NCBI GenBank assembly: GCA_903867225.1
Contig: CAIPQN010000044.1
Span: forward strand, 1 to 55,755
Source of the DNA: an uncultured Pseudomonadota bacterium
Lineage (GTDB): Bacteria; Pseudomonadota; Gammaproteobacteria; Methylococcales; Methylomonadaceae
Length of the DNA stretch: 55,755 nt
Direction: 5' to 3'
Below the pieces are notes generated by a model that saw only the letters and a program-made list of their open reading frames with translations, made no database searches and was not told the origin of the DNA. Position numbers and translations under genes: made by a program. Below, in pieces: positions 1 through 10,901 of this stretch; position 1 is the stretch's first letter; each line of letters begins with the position of its first letter.

Positions 1-76
1 ATCCATTTAACGAAAAATAGAATATCGTAGAAATCAATAACGACAATGGATTGAAGTCATAAACCACACTTCAATA

Positions 77-138
77 GGGGGTCAATTAAAAACGATGTTT
101 TTTGTTAAAAAGGGGTCAAAATTCAGCCGTTGGTAACA
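77..138. mobile_element. Possible end of an IS21-like insertion sequence
   Basis: Two direct copies of GGGGTCAA (77-85 with one extra G, and 112-119) lie just outside dapB. Read on the minus strand, the segment from 138 starts TGTTACCAACGG and runs to TTTTGACCCC. Repeated sub-terminal motifs and a TGT-type tip are typical of IS21-family ends. No transposase is visible because the window starts here. Base 1 to 76 shows no gene. This could instead be an unrelated intergenic repeat. Confidence 0.35.
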
Positions 139-145
139 CCATATC

Positions 146-174
146 AAAACGCCTGTTTAACAGGCGTTTTTTTT
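146..174. terminator. Rho-independent terminator downstream of dapB
   Basis: Inverted repeat AACGCCTGTT / AACAGGCGTT, flanked by an A run on the left and eight T on the right. It can stop transcripts from either direction and ends the minus-strand dnaJ-dapB unit. Confidence 0.85.
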
Positions 175-182
175 ATCCAATT

Positions 183-989
<807 letters not shown>

Positions 990-2114
990 TTATTTACCTC
1001 CAAACAAATTTTTCAAGCTATCAATCCACGAAGATTCTTGAGGACTGTGGTGTGTACCGTTGCTTAAAAGTGATTCCCCTAATTTTTCGACTAATGATTT
1101 TTGTTCGGTTGTTAAATTAACGGGAGTTTCAATTAAAACTTTGCAAATTAAATCGCCAATCGGACCACCACGAACAGGTTTTACCCCTTTTCCTCGTAGA
1201 CGGAATAATTTTCCTGTTTGTGTTTCGGTTGGAATTTTTAATAAGACTTTTCCACCCAATGTTGGTACTTCAATTTCGCCGCCTAAACAGGCAGTTACAA
1301 AACTGATTGGAACTTCACACGATAAATTGGCACCGTCCCGTTTAAAAATAGCGTGTGCTTTGACGTGAACTTCGATATATAAATCACCTGATGGTGCGCC
1401 CATTTGTCCAGCTTCACCTTCACCTGACAAACGAATTCTGTCACCAGTATCAACCCCTGCTGGAATTTTTGCAGATAAGGTTTTTTCATCTTTAACACGT
1501 CCTTGACCGTAACATTTTCCACAAGGATCTTTAATTTGTTTGCCAGTACCCCGACACGTTGGGCAAGTTTGTTGAACAGTAAAAAATCCTTGTTGCATCC
1601 GCACTTGTCCGTGTCCATGACACATTGAACACGTTATAGGAGAAGATCCTTTTTTGGCTCCTGAACCTGAACAATCTCCACAAGTGACTAATACAGGAAT
1701 CCGAATTTTCTGTTCAGTGCCTTCCACAGCTTCTTCTAAAGAAATCTCAAGGTTGTAGCGTAAATCTGAACCACGCTGCCCACTTTGTTGACTTCCACCG
1801 CTGCGTCTACCAAACATGTCACCGAAAATATCGCTAAAAGCATCGCCAAAATCGCTCGCTCCACCACGTCCCCCCATTGATTGATCAACACCAGCATGAC
1901 CAAATTGATCGTACGCTGAACGTTTTTTAGGATCCGATAAAACTTCGTAGGCTTCTTTAACTTGTTTGAATTTTTCTTCCGCCGCTGCTGGATTATCAGC
2001 ATTACGGTCTGGATGATGTTTCATCGCCAAACTGCGATAACTTTTTTTGATTTCAGCATCGCTCGCATTGCGCTCAACGTTGAGTATTTTGTAAAAATCT
2101 TCTTTAGTTGCCAT
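990..2114 (-). CDS. dnaJ: Chaperone protein DnaJ (Hsp40)
   Basis: Co-chaperone that stimulates the ATPase of DnaK and delivers unfolded substrates. Full-length class A layout in 374 residues: J domain with His-Pro-Asp at 34-36, a Gly/Phe-rich linker around 73-115, four CxxCxGxG zinc repeats starting at C145, C162, C184 and C198, then the C-terminal substrate-binding beta domains. No dnaK or grpE lies upstream; a DUF3422 gene is the neighbour, so dnaJ is separated from dnaK in this genome or dnaK lies elsewhere. The ribosome-binding site is weak (CAGAG). Confidence 0.98.
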   Translation of the reverse strand: MATKEDFYKILNVERNASDAEIKKSYRSLAMKHHPDRNADNPAAAEEKFKQVKEAYEVLSDPKKRSAYDQFGHAGVDQSMGGRGGASDFGDAFSDIFGDMFGRRSGGSQQSGQRGSDLRYNLEISLEEAVEGTEQKIRIPVLVTCGDCSGSGAKKGSSPITCSMCHGHGQVRMQQGFFTVQQTCPTCRGTGKQIKDPCGKCYGQGRVKDEKTLSAKIPAGVDTGDRIRLSGEGEAGQMGAPSGDLYIEVHVKAHAIFKRDGANLSCEVPISFVTACLGGEIEVPTLGGKVLLKIPTETQTGKLFRLRGKGVKPVRGGPIGDLICKVLIETPVNLTTEQKSLVEKLGESLLSNGTHHSPQESSWIDSLKNLFGGK

Positions 2115-2132
2115 AAACTCTGATGTTAAAAA

Positions 2133-2158
2133 TTGAAAAAATTAGAGGATTAACCTCT
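2133..2158 (-). terminator. Probable terminator after the DUF3422 gene
   Basis: On the minus strand AGAGG-TTAAT-CCTCT is followed by AATTTTTTC. The five-pair stem is short, so termination may be partial. It lies between the DUF3422 gene and dnaJ. Confidence 0.5.
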
Positions 2159-2201
2159 CTGATTATTATAAGGGCGATACTCTAAAAAACGAGTTACGAA
2201 A

Positions 2202-3515
2202 TCAGTCCGTATTTTTAATAATGTGATGAATGCGCTTAAAGCCTAAGCCGATACCGATTAAAATAAATGGCACTACCGCGCCTTCAACAATTTCTGGATT
2301 AACTTGCCAGCCTAAAGCGTGTAGTGTTTCTGCCATTGCACGAATCAAACTTGCTGCATAATAAGTAATTGCGACGATTGAAATGCCTTCAACCATCTGC
2401 TGCATTCGTAATTGCATTTTAGCGCGTAAATCCATCGACGTGAGCAAACCTTGATTTTGTCGTTCAATAATAATATCAACTCGCGTCCGTAATAATTGAC
2501 TTGTATTGCCAACGCGCTCTGAAAGTGAAGTAAAGCGATTTGAGGTTGAACGACAAGTATTTACGGCTGGTTCAAGTCGCCACTTGATAAATTCACCAAT
2601 TGTCTGAGTTCCTTGGATTCGCACTTCGCGTAAATCAATTAAGCGTTGCTCTACCAAATTATAATATGCGCTAGCAGCAGCAAAACGTAAATGATTACTC
2701 GAAATATGATTTTCAATTTCAGCCGCAAGTATTGTTAATTCGTCGAGTAATTTTGCATCATTTCCTGCCGACTGCGTCATTGTATTGGTAATTGTATAGA
2801 GTTGTTGATCTGCTTTTTTTAATTCGGGATAAAGTTTTCGTGCAATTGGAAATGCAAGTAACGCAAGAACGCGATAATTTTCAATTTCAAATAATCGGCG
2901 CATGAGCCGTGCGCCTTGTTCTACACGCAAATTTTTATTGATAATTAAAAAACGACTAAAGCCATCAACATGAATACGAAAATCTGTAAATACAGATGCG
3001 GCACCGCCTGCAACGGTTGATCCAATTAGTAAATTGCTCGCAAAAAATGGCACGATTTTAACCAAATCGGGGGCAATGTTTTCACTTACATCCACAATCG
3101 AAGCATGTGTTGCTACAAGAATTGTGCCTGTCAATGACGATAACCAATCAGCAGGTACTTTTTTTAACGCAGGTTCTGTAAACGGTTGTTCTTCTGCTCC
3201 CTCTACATAAAATGTGTAAGTGCTAAATTCTCCATGTTGTTCCCAGCGAATTTGAAAGGTGTCGAATGCCGCACTAAAATGATCAGCATCAGCGGTAGGT
3301 GCAGGAATACCGAAACGTTCACAAAGTTGATTTAAATGTTGGCGTTCTTGAATTTTTTCATCATTGGAGCGTGATAATGCCAGATGACTGGCACGCCCAG
3401 GCAAACCTCTAATTATTGAAGAACGCGCATGAACTTCATTGTGCAACACAAAACGTTGTGCGTGATTTTCAGGAATGGGATAAATAGTCGTCACAGAAAA
3501 AGGCAAATAGGTCAA
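2202..3515 (-). CDS. DUF3422 family membrane-anchored protein
   Basis: A 437-residue protein of the uncharacterised proteobacterial DUF3422 family. The N-terminal stretch LHNEVHAR (about residues 24-31) is the family's best conserved feature. The middle is helical and polar with heptad-like patterns, and one or two hydrophobic segments lie near the C-terminus (roughly 375-395 and 410-428), followed by a short basic tail. This suggests a membrane-anchored protein with a large soluble N-terminal part. The reading frame opens with TTG at 3515-3513 and no clear Shine-Dalgarno sequence is visible; no ATG lies before the conserved N-terminal motif, so TTG is the best start. Function unknown. Confidence 0.8.
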   Translation of the reverse strand: MTYLPFSVTTIYPIPENHAQRFVLHNEVHARSSIIRGLPGRASHLALSRSNDEKIQERQHLNQLCERFGIPAPTADADHFSAAFDTFQIRWEQHGEFSTYTFYVEGAEEQPFTEPALKKVPADWLSSLTGTILVATHASIVDVSENIAPDLVKIVPFFASNLLIGSTVAGGAASVFTDFRIHVDGFSRFLIINKNLRVEQGARLMRRLFEIENYRVLALLAFPIARKLYPELKKADQQLYTITNTMTQSAGNDAKLLDELTILAAEIENHISSNHLRFAAASAYYNLVEQRLIDLREVRIQGTQTIGEFIKWRLEPAVNTCRSTSNRFTSLSERVGNTSQLLRTRVDIIIERQNQGLLTSMDLRAKMQLRMQQMVEGISIVAITYYAASLIRAMAETLHALGWQVNPEIVEGAVVPFILIGIGLGFKRIHHIIKNTD

Positions 3516-3530
3516 TGAGATTCAGGTGGG

Positions 3531-3559
3531 ACGCATTATCATGTTAATTGATAATGCGT
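3531..3559. repeat. 11-bp perfect inverted repeat
   Basis: ACGCATTATCA and TGATAATGCGT are exact reverse complements around a 7-base spacer. It lies just upstream of the DUF3422 start and downstream of the small DUF2892-like gene. No T run follows on either strand, so it is not a standard terminator; it may be an operator or an mRNA hairpin. Confidence 0.6.
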
Positions 3560-3577
3560 TAGCGATAAAAAATGCGA

Positions 3578-3778
3578 TTACTTTTCAAGCGCAGAACAAA
3601 TTGGACACCAGCCAGAATAGCCCATTGCGGTCATAGCTAAACCGATAAGCAACAAAGGAATGCTTGCTGTGAATACAGACGTTAATAATGCTGCTACGCC
3701 ACCGTATAAACGGTATTTTTTTTGTTTATCATCTAAGTTCAATTCAAATTTAAACAAACGTTTATAATCAAAATTCAT
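3578..3778 (-). CDS. Small DUF2892-like membrane protein
   Basis: A 66-residue protein with a charged N-terminus (residues 1-20), then two closely packed hydrophobic stretches (about 24-55) and the ending GWCPICSALEK. The hydrophobic pair followed by a Cys-Pro-x-x-Ser-like motif resembles the DUF2892 (inner-membrane YgaP-like) family. The start at 3778 was chosen over the upstream in-frame ATG at 3940 because AGAAGG sits at proper distance and the longer version would run into uvrD. Divergent from uvrD; they share the interval 3779-3884 as promoter space. Confidence 0.65.
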   Translation of the reverse strand: MNFDYKRLFKFELNLDDKQKKYRLYGGVAALLTSVFTASIPLLLIGLAMTAMGYSGWCPICSALEK

Positions 3779-3884
3779 TTTAAAACCTTCTATGTATAAT
3801 GTTGTTATTAAAAAATAAGCCAGATAACTGGCTTTGCCTACATTCAAACTATACACAGCTGCTAAAAATCTGCAATTAAAAATT

Positions 3885-6050
3885 ATGGATATAACCTCAA
3901 TTATCGCACCATTGAATGATGCACAACGCGCCGCTGTCACGGCACCTTCGCAAGCTATGTTGATTTTAGCGGGGGCTGGCAGTGGAAAGACGCGCGTTTT
4001 AGTTCATCGTATCGTATGGCAAATTCAAGTCAATGACGTATCGCCACAAAGTATTCTCGCGGTGACTTTCACCAATAAAGCCGCCAATGAAATGCGTGGG
4101 CGAGTTGAATCGTTGTTGGAAAATAGCGCGTCAGCCATGTGGATAGGAACATTTCATGGTATCGCACATCGCATTTTACGCCGTCACGCAGAGCAAGCGC
4201 GTTTGCCAAAGGATTTTCAGGTTCTCGATTCTAATGACCAGCAGCGTTTGATTAAGCGATTGTTAGTCGATTTAAAAATTGACGAAAAAGAATTACCCGC
4301 AAAAGAAGTGCTTTGGTTTATCAATGAGCAAAAAGATGCGGGTTTGCGAAGCAAAGATATTATCGAAAACACAGACAAAAATACACGCCGTTTTCTGCGA
4401 ATTTATCGTGATTATGAAGCGTTGTGTGAACGTTCTGGTGTGGTGGATTTTGCGGAATTATTATTACGCGTTTACGAATTATTGCGTGACAACGAATCGC
4501 TGTGTGTTCAATATCAAGAGCGATTTAGTCAAATTCATGTTGACGAATTTCAAGACACAAATCACATTCAATATGCGTGGTTAACCTTATTAAGTCCGAA
4601 TCGTGACAATCTTTTTGTCGTCGGTGATGATGATCAAGCAATTTATGGTTGGCGTGGCGCGAAAATCGAAAACATTTACAAATTCCAATCGCATTATCCT
4701 CAACATAAAGTCATTAAATTAGAACAAAATTACCGCTCAACAGGTGCGATTCTTAAAGCCGCAAATGAAATTATCGCTAACAATAAAGGACGCATGGGCA
4801 AAGCCTTATGGACAGAAATGTCGGACGGCGAAAAAATTGCGGTTTATGCCGCCTATGATGAAAAAGACGAAGCAAAATATGTTGTGGAACGGATTCAGAA
4901 TTGGGTCGAAGCTGGAAATAAACGCAATGATGTAGCGATTTTATATCGTTCTAACGCGCAATCTCGTCAGTTTGAAGAGCAATTGATGTTAACCAAAACA
5001 CCATATCGCGTTTATGGTGGATTACGCTTTTTTGATCGTGCAGAAATTAAAAACGCACTGGCTTATTTACGTTTATTGGCAAATCCCGATGATGATGCGG
5101 CGTTCGATCGCATTGTAAATACGCCCACACGCGGCATGGGAGCAAAAACAATTGATGCGTTACGTCAATTAGCAAATGAAAAACACGTTTCATTGTGGAT
5201 AGCTGCTGTTTCATTATCAGAAGAACAAAAATTAAGCGCACGCGCCGCAAATGCGCTATCTAGTTTTTTAGATTTAATCATGCAATTTGAGAATAAAACA
5301 ATGGACTTATCTTTGGGTGAAAAAGTCCAGTTTGTAATTGAACAAAGCGGCTTAATGGCATTTTATTCACAAGACAAAGTCGAAAAAAGTGCAGACAAAG
5401 TTGAAAACCTAAAAGAGTTAGTGAATGCCGCTGCCGCATTTAAATACAAGCCTAATGAAGAAGAAAATTTGTCGGAATTAGCTGCTTTTTTAAGTTATGC
5501 AGTTTTAGAATCGAGTGAACCACAAGCAGATGAATTTGAGGATTGTGTGCAATTAATGACATTACACACAGCAAAGGGTTTGGAATTTCCGCTCGTTTTT
5601 TTGGTTGGTGTAGAAGAAGGTTTATTTCCAGCACAACAATCAATTTACGAGGCTGGTCGATTGGAAGAAGAACGTCGATTGTGCTATGTCGGCATTACAC
5701 GAGCGATGAAAAAGTTGTACATCACACACGCTGAAAAACGTTTTTTATATGGACGTGAAACTACACCAAGCAAGTCGCGTTTTTTAGGCGAGTTACCGAA
5801 GGAATTACTCGATGAGATTCGTCCTAAAAGTAATGTATCGCGACCAGTGACTGCAAGAATATCTACTTTTTCTGCAACCACACTACCATCTGAAATTAAA
5901 ACAGACAGCCACTATCAAATAGGACAAAAGGTAAATCATGCCACATTTGGAAACGGAGAGATTTTAAATATAGAAGGTGAGGGTGAAAAGGAGAGAGCGT
6001 TAATTAAATTTCGAGGCGATTCACGCTGGTTGATGACGATTTATCTTTAA
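3885..6050 (+). CDS. uvrD: DNA helicase II, UvrD
   Basis: Superfamily 1A 3'-5' helicase acting in nucleotide excision and mismatch repair. With the start at 3885 the protein is 721 residues, almost exactly the length of E. coli UvrD, and opens MDITSIIAPLNDAQRAAV, which aligns with the family N-terminus; an upstream ATG at 3834 would add 17 unsupported residues. Visible motifs: Walker A AGAGSGKT (29-36), DEFQD Walker B (220-224), VVGDDDQAIYGWRGA motif III (246-260), Q-Y-R-S motif IV, and the VxxMTxHxxKGLE-like motif V near residue 560. The tail has a basic Tudor-like domain (IGQKVNHATFGNG) that contacts RNA polymerase in characterised UvrD. Confidence 0.95.
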   Translation: MDITSIIAPLNDAQRAAVTAPSQAMLILAGAGSGKTRVLVHRIVWQIQVNDVSPQSILAVTFTNKAANEMRGRVESLLENSASAMWIGTFHGIAHRILRRHAEQARLPKDFQVLDSNDQQRLIKRLLVDLKIDEKELPAKEVLWFINEQKDAGLRSKDIIENTDKNTRRFLRIYRDYEALCERSGVVDFAELLLRVYELLRDNESLCVQYQERFSQIHVDEFQDTNHIQYAWLTLLSPNRDNLFVVGDDDQAIYGWRGAKIENIYKFQSHYPQHKVIKLEQNYRSTGAILKAANEIIANNKGRMGKALWTEMSDGEKIAVYAAYDEKDEAKYVVERIQNWVEAGNKRNDVAILYRSNAQSRQFEEQLMLTKTPYRVYGGLRFFDRAEIKNALAYLRLLANPDDDAAFDRIVNTPTRGMGAKTIDALRQLANEKHVSLWIAAVSLSEEQKLSARAANALSSFLDLIMQFENKTMDLSLGEKVQFVIEQSGLMAFYSQDKVEKSADKVENLKELVNAAAAFKYKPNEEENLSELAAFLSYAVLESSEPQADEFEDCVQLMTLHTAKGLEFPLVFLVGVEEGLFPAQQSIYEAGRLEEERRLCYVGITRAMKKLYITHAEKRFLYGRETTPSKSRFLGELPKELLDEIRPKSNVSRPVTARISTFSATTLPSEIKTDSHYQIGQKVNHATFGNGEILNIEGEGEKERALIKFRGDSRWLMTIYL

Positions 6051-6061
6051 AATTTAAAACG

Positions 6062-6098
6062 AAATGAGCTTGCCATTTTTATGACAAGCTCATTTTTA
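6062..6098. terminator. Bidirectional terminator between uvrD and valS
   Basis: AAATGAGCTTG and CAAGCTCATTTTT form an 11-pair stem with T runs on both sides, between two convergent genes. Confidence 0.85.
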
Positions 6099-6103
6099 GA
6101 AAC

Positions 6104-8902
6104 TTACAACGCGCTAATTTTAACGTGTTGCGCTTGTAGATTACCGAGCGTCGATTGCAATTCCGCTAAACGCGCCCGTTCTTTTTCGAGAACAGCCGCT
6201 GGAGCTTTTTCAACAAATGACGGATTGCTTAATTTCACGTCGATGCGTTCCAATTCGGTTTGAATTTTAGAGATTTCTTTGTCCAAACGCGCTAATTCTG
6301 CAGTTTTATCAATCAAGCCAGCCATTGGAATCAAAATTTGCATTTCACCCACAATCGCCATTGCCGATTCAGGCGCAACTTCGTCCGCATTCAACCACGT
6401 CATCGTTTCCAAACGCGCCAATCGATTCAAATAAACACGATTCGTTTCTAAACGTTCCGCATCTTGCGGCGAACCATGTTGCAATAAAACAGGTAATGGT
6501 TTGCTCGGTGCAATGTTCATTTCGCCGCGAATTCGACGTACACCTAAAATTACCGCCATCAGCCAATCTGTATTTTGAACCGCATCGTTATCAATTTTCG
6601 ATTCGTCAGCAATCGGATACGGCTGCAACATAATCGTATCGCCTTCGATGCCAGCAAGTGGCGCGACACGTTGCCAAATTTCTTCGGTTATAAATGGAAT
6701 AATCGGGTGAGCTAAACGCAAAATCGTTTCCAAAACATGCAACAAGGTTTTGCGCGTGCCACGTTGCAAGGCTTCGTTATCCGATTGCAACGCTACTTTG
6801 GTTAATTCCAAATACCAATCGCAGTATTCATTCCAAGTAAAATCGTAAATTGCTTGCGCCGCCAAATCGAAACGGTAGTTATCGATTGCGTGGCTGGTCG
6901 TTGAAATCACTTGATTCAATCGCGCCACAATCCAACGGTCAACGTGCGAAAATTCACATTCGCCCGTCAAACCACAATCGTGTTCTTCGGTGTTCATCAG
7001 AACATAACGCGCCGCATTCCAAAGTTTGTTACAGAAATTGCGATAACCTTCTGTGCGAGCCAAATCAAAACGAATATCACGACCTGTTGACGCGAGCGAT
7101 GCAAACGTAAAACGTAACGCATCTGTGCCGTAAGATTGAATGCCGTCAGGGAATTGTTTGCGTGTGGCTTGTTCGATTTTTTTCTGCAAATGTGGTTGCA
7201 TCATGCCAGCCGTGCGTTTGGCAACGAGCGTTTCTAAATCAATGCCGTCGATAATATCAATCGGGTCAAGCACGTTGCCTTTTGATTTGGACATTTTTTG
7301 CCCTTCGGCATCTCGTACTAAACCGTGAATATAAACTTCTTTGAAAGGTACTTCGCCACGGAATTTCAAGCCCATCATAATCATCCGCGCCACCCAGAAG
7401 AAAATGATGTCAAAACCTGTAACTAAAACGCTGGTTGGATAAAAGGTTTTTAAATAATCAGGTTCATTTTTGCCATCCCAACCCAATGTCGAGAACGGCC
7501 ATAACGCTGACGAAAACCAAGTATCCAAAACGTCTTCGTCTTGTTTTATAACGTAATCGGTAGGCAAATTATGTTTTTCACGAATCGCCGCTTCTGATTC
7601 GCCAACGTAGATATTACCTTTGTCGTCGTACCACGCAGGAATGCGATGTCCCCACCAAATTTGACGTGAAATACACCAATCTTGAATGTTTCGCATCCAG
7701 TCGAAATAAGTATTTTTCCAATTGTCTGGCACAAATTTAATATCGCCATTTTCAACTGCTGCAATCGCAGGCGCTGCGAGTGGTGCGACTTTCACATACC
7801 ATTGATCAGTCAAAAAGGGTTCGATTACGCTTTGACTACGGTCGCCGCGTGGCACCATCAATTTGTGGTCAGCGATTTTTTCAAGCAAACCTGCCGCTTC
7901 AAAATCGGCAACAATTTGTTTGCGAGCTTCAAAACGGTCTAAACCACGATATTTTTCAGGTACAAGCACATCATCATTGATGCTGGCGTTGACGGTTAAA
8001 ATGTTAATCAAACCGCCGTGTGGCAAATCTTGAATTGCCGACGTATGACGGTGGCGCGTCCACACTTCGTAATCGTTGAAATCGTGAGCAGGCGTGATTT
8101 TTACGCAACCTGTGCCAAATTCGGGGTCAACGTATTCATCAGCAATAATTGGAATTCGACGACCTGTTAAAGGCAATTCCACAAATTCGCCGAGCAAATG
8201 CTGATAACGTTCATCTTTCGGATTGATAGCGACAGCGGCATCACCGAGCATGGTTTCAGGGCGTGTTGTGGCAACGATTAAATGCCCTTGACCATTCGAC
8301 AACGGATAACGCAAATGCCACATAAAACCGTTTTCTTCTTCGGATAAAACTTCTAAATCCGAAACCGCCGTGTGCAAAACAGGATCCCAATTCACCAAAC
8401 GTTTGCCGCGATAAATCAAACCTTCATTGTACAAATTGATGAAAACTTCTTGCACCGCGCCAGACATGCCGTCATCCATCGTGAAACGTTCACGCGACCA
8501 ATCGAGCGATGAACCCATGCGGCGTAATTGGCGGGTAATTGTGCCGCCCGATTCTTCTTTCCATTCCCAAATTTTTTCGATGAATTTTTCACGTCCGTAA
8601 TCGTGGCGCGTTTTGCCTTCAGCGTTGCAAAGACGTTCCACCACCATTTGGGTGGCAATCCCCGCGTGGTCAGTTCCCGCTTGCCACAACGTATTGCAAC
8701 CTTTCATTCGGTGATAACGTGTGAGCGCATCCATAATCGTGTCTTGAAACGCATGTCCCATGTGCAAACTGCCTGTGACGTTTGGCGGCGGAATCATGAT
8801 GCAATACGGTTCGCCTTCGCCAGATGGTGCGAAATACTGTTTGCTTTCCCAGTTTTCATACCAACGTTGTTCAATATCGTGTGGGGCGTAAGTTTTTTCC
8901 AT
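6104..8902 (-). CDS. valS: Valyl-tRNA synthetase
   Basis: Class I aminoacyl-tRNA synthetase charging tRNA-Val; 932 residues, close to the E. coli enzyme. The HIGH-type motif is HMGH at 47-50 within [13 protein letters not shown]. The editing (CP1) domain carries [11 protein letters not shown] around 211-221. KMSKS lies at 536-540. The anticodon-binding domain follows and the last ~65 residues form the arm-like coiled coil typical of ValRS ([20 protein letters not shown]). A DsbD-domain gene sits 25 bases upstream on the same strand and may be co-transcribed. Confidence 0.98.
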   Translation of the reverse strand: MEKTYAPHDIEQRWYENWESKQYFAPSGEGEPYCIMIPPPNVTGSLHMGHAFQDTIMDALTRYHRMKGCNTLWQAGTDHAGIATQMVVERLCNAEGKTRHDYGREKFIEKIWEWKEESGGTITRQLRRMGSSLDWSRERFTMDDGMSGAVQEVFINLYNEGLIYRGKRLVNWDPVLHTAVSDLEVLSEEENGFMWHLRYPLSNGQGHLIVATTRPETMLGDAAVAINPKDERYQHLLGEFVELPLTGRRIPIIADEYVDPEFGTGCVKITPAHDFNDYEVWTRHRHTSAIQDLPHGGLINILTVNASINDDVLVPEKYRGLDRFEARKQIVADFEAAGLLEKIADHKLMVPRGDRSQSVIEPFLTDQWYVKVAPLAAPAIAAVENGDIKFVPDNWKNTYFDWMRNIQDWCISRQIWWGHRIPAWYDDKGNIYVGESEAAIREKHNLPTDYVIKQDEDVLDTWFSSALWPFSTLGWDGKNEPDYLKTFYPTSVLVTGFDIIFFWVARMIMMGLKFRGEVPFKEVYIHGLVRDAEGQKMSKSKGNVLDPIDIIDGIDLETLVAKRTAGMMQPHLQKKIEQATRKQFPDGIQSYGTDALRFTFASLASTGRDIRFDLARTEGYRNFCNKLWNAARYVLMNTEEHDCGLTGECEFSHVDRWIVARLNQVISTTSHAIDNYRFDLAAQAIYDFTWNEYCDWYLELTKVALQSDNEALQRGTRKTLLHVLETILRLAHPIIPFITEEIWQRVAPLAGIEGDTIMLQPYPIADESKIDNDAVQNTDWLMAVILGVRRIRGEMNIAPSKPLPVLLQHGSPQDAERLETNRVYLNRLARLETMTWLNADEVAPESAMAIVGEMQILIPMAGLIDKTAELARLDKEISKIQTELERIDVKLSNPSFVEKAPAAVLEKERARLAELQSTLGNLQAQHVKISAL

Positions 8903-8927
8903 GATTTTTCCTTATGAATTTTTAAAA

Positions 8928-9560
8928 TTAGAAATTTATTTTTTTTAAACGGATTGCAATTATCGCAGACAAAATCAGCACAACGACTGAAAAAATTAGC
9001 AAAATTGTCATTGGCACACCGATATTTTGTGATTCAGTTGGCTCAATTTCAGGCAACGCTTCAAGCGAATGCGCGACGGGCAAATCCAACATCACATCTT
9101 TTGTCATCGGTGGATAGCACACGCCACGTTCCGCGCAACCTTGAAAATACGCCCGCAATTTAACGGTTTGTGCGCCATGATCTTCGCGCCACAACGGCAC
9201 GTTGAAATTCAAGTCTTCGGACAAAACCTCAACATCGCCAAAGGCTTCATCATGTTTTGGCAAACCATTCGGAATCGTGTAATCACCAAGTTTAACGCCG
9301 TCGCTGTTGACTAATTCGAGCTTTATTTTTTCGCGATACAAATAATAATTTGGCGCAATTTCCCAATTCACATAAATCGTGTTGCCATTTTTAACATTGG
9401 CAGAAAACTCAAAGGCTTGTTCGGGTTGCAATAATTCATCGCCAAAAAGATTTAATTTTAATGCGGCTGTATCTCGAACTAATTGCTCAAGTGAATCTGC
9501 TGCGAATAGGGGGGAACTGAATAAAGTGAAAACAATTAAAATTAAACGATAACGTGACAT
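8928..9560 (-). CDS. Stand-alone DsbD N-terminal (alpha) domain protein, membrane-anchored
   Basis: A 210-residue protein with a signal peptide (about 1-20, cut near FA-AD), a periplasmic immunoglobulin-like domain like the alpha domain of thiol:disulfide interchange protein DsbD, and one C-terminal membrane helix (about 182-204) with a basic tail. The DsbD-alpha signature is present as FQGCAERGVCYPP, with C142 and C148 matching the redox-active pair. The eight-helix beta part and the thioredoxin-like gamma domain of DsbD are missing, so it can only hand on or accept electrons from partners. The start at 9560 has GGAGA at good spacing; the longer frame to 9608 lacks support. It precedes valS. 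Confidence 0.75.
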   Translation of the reverse strand: MSRYRLILIVFTLFSSPLFAADSLEQLVRDTAALKLNLFGDELLQPEQAFEFSANVKNGNTIYVNWEIAPNYYLYREKIKLELVNSDGVKLGDYTIPNGLPKHDEAFGDVEVLSEDLNFNVPLWREDHGAQTVKLRAYFQGCAERGVCYPPMTKDVMLDLPVAHSLEALPEIEPTESQNIGVPMTILLIFSVVVLILSAIIAIRLKKINF

Positions 9561-9671
9561 AAGCGTCTCCAAAATTAAATAGTTAGGCGTGTTCGACAAC
9601 ATTATCATAGAAAATAAGCGAATTTGCCTTTATATTGTCGAAACATTCTTACCTTCAATTCGTTTTTATTT

Positions 9672-10088
9672 ATGAATATCTTTCGCTCCCTTTTTATCAC
9701 GATTATCGTGATTTCTTTTTTAGAGCTTTATGTATTACTTGCAGTTGGCAGTGTGTTAGGTGCATTTCCGACGATTTTTTTAATTATTATGAGTGCGGCA
9801 TTAGGTTCTTTTTTGCTGAAACAACAAGGTTTGGCAACGTGGCAACGTTTTCAAGAATCAATCAAGCGGCAAGAAACACCAGCCTATGAATTGGCGGAAG
9901 GTTTTTTAATTTTACTTGGTGGTGCGTTATTACTTACGCCAGGTTTTATTACAGATGCGGTGGGTCTAATTTGTTTATTGCCTTCGTTACGCAGCAAAAT
10001 AATTACTTATGCTATGCAACATTTTTTTGTACCGCCAAATAAAAATGACAATGTGTTGGAAGGCGAATTCCGTAAAGATACTGAATAA
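9672..10088 (+). CDS. fxsA: FxsA family membrane protein
   Basis: 138 residues with three or four hydrophobic segments (about 4-23, 24-44 and 75-100) and the family pattern ELYVLL near the N-terminus and LLLTPGFITDAVG in the middle. FxsA is an inner-membrane protein that in E. coli relieves F-plasmid exclusion of phage T7; its cellular role is otherwise unclear. The start at 9672 fits the family N-terminus (helix begins at once); the frame extends upstream to 9624 without motif support. Its stop abuts the ATG of the methyltransferase gene with no gap, suggesting translational coupling. Confidence 0.85.
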   Translation: MNIFRSLFITIIVISFLELYVLLAVGSVLGAFPTIFLIIMSAALGSFLLKQQGLATWQRFQESIKRQETPAYELAEGFLILLGGALLLTPGFITDAVGLICLLPSLRSKIITYAMQHFFVPPNKNDNVLEGEFRKDTE

Positions 10089-10847
10089 ATGACTATTTTA
10101 CGCGCTCTGGCTTGTCAAACTCTCGCGTTATTACTGACGCTAGGGCTTGCTTATTTGCAGCCTATTTTCCACAATCCGATTGTTTTTCTATTTACACAAA
10201 GTAGTTTCGCGGTTGGTAATTCGTTTTTGCTACGCCAACCGACGTGGTGGATTCCGATACATTTGTTATTTTTGCCCAGCGTTTTTATTTGTTTTACGTT
10301 AGCGTTACCTGCTTGGATTTATTTGCTCACGGTAATCGTATTAACATTAGTTTTTTGGGGAACAATTCGTGGCGATGTGCCGTTATTTTTATCATCATCA
10401 GAAGTCGCGGAGGTCGTAATTGCATTGTTAAAAAAAGAAAATGCTCAAACATTTGTAGATTTAGGTGCGGGTGTCGGTTCAGTAGCCATCCCAGTTGCAG
10501 AAAAATTACCAACTGTGCAAGTTGAAGCCTCAGAACGTGCGCCGTTACCGTGGTTAATCAGTGCATTTCGCGGTCGAAATTTATCGAATTTCACTGCGTC
10601 ACGGCACAACTTTTTTACCACTGATTTTTCAAAATATGATGTTATTTTTGCCTTTCTGTCACCCTTAGCAATGCCCGAAGTTAGCGAAAAAATAAAACGT
10701 GAAATGCGAGTAGGAACACTGTTTATATCTTCTTCATTTCCTGCGCCAAACTGGCACCCCGAAAGAATTCTTTACATCAACGATCGTCGCGAAACTTTGT
10801 TGTATCTTTATCGGGTACAAAAAAATGAAACATCTCAAACTGTATAG
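10089..10847 (+). CDS. Membrane-anchored class I SAM-dependent methyltransferase
   Basis: The first ~100 residues hold about four hydrophobic segments (roughly 7-25, 28-46, 55-75, 78-95). The rest has a Rossmann-type methyltransferase core: motif I VDLGAGVGSVAIP near residues 123-135, an acidic motif II (VEASE) and a post-motif segment YDVIFAFLSP. Substrate is not evident. It starts directly after the fxsA stop, and mtdB starts 54 bases after its own stop. Homologues of this arrangement could be an O- or C-methyltransferase acting at the membrane, but nothing in the sequence fixes the target. Confidence 0.75.
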   Translation: MTILRALACQTLALLLTLGLAYLQPIFHNPIVFLFTQSSFAVGNSFLLRQPTWWIPIHLLFLPSVFICFTLALPAWIYLLTVIVLTLVFWGTIRGDVPLFLSSSEVAEVVIALLKKENAQTFVDLGAGVGSVAIPVAEKLPTVQVEASERAPLPWLISAFRGRNLSNFTASRHNFFTTDFSKYDVIFAFLSPLAMPEVSEKIKREMRVGTLFISSSFPAPNWHPERILYINDRRETLLYLYRVQKNETSQTV

Positions 10848-10901
10848 ATTATTTGATTGATGTTAGCGACTGTATTTTTAAATTTAATCAAACGAGCTTT
10901 T

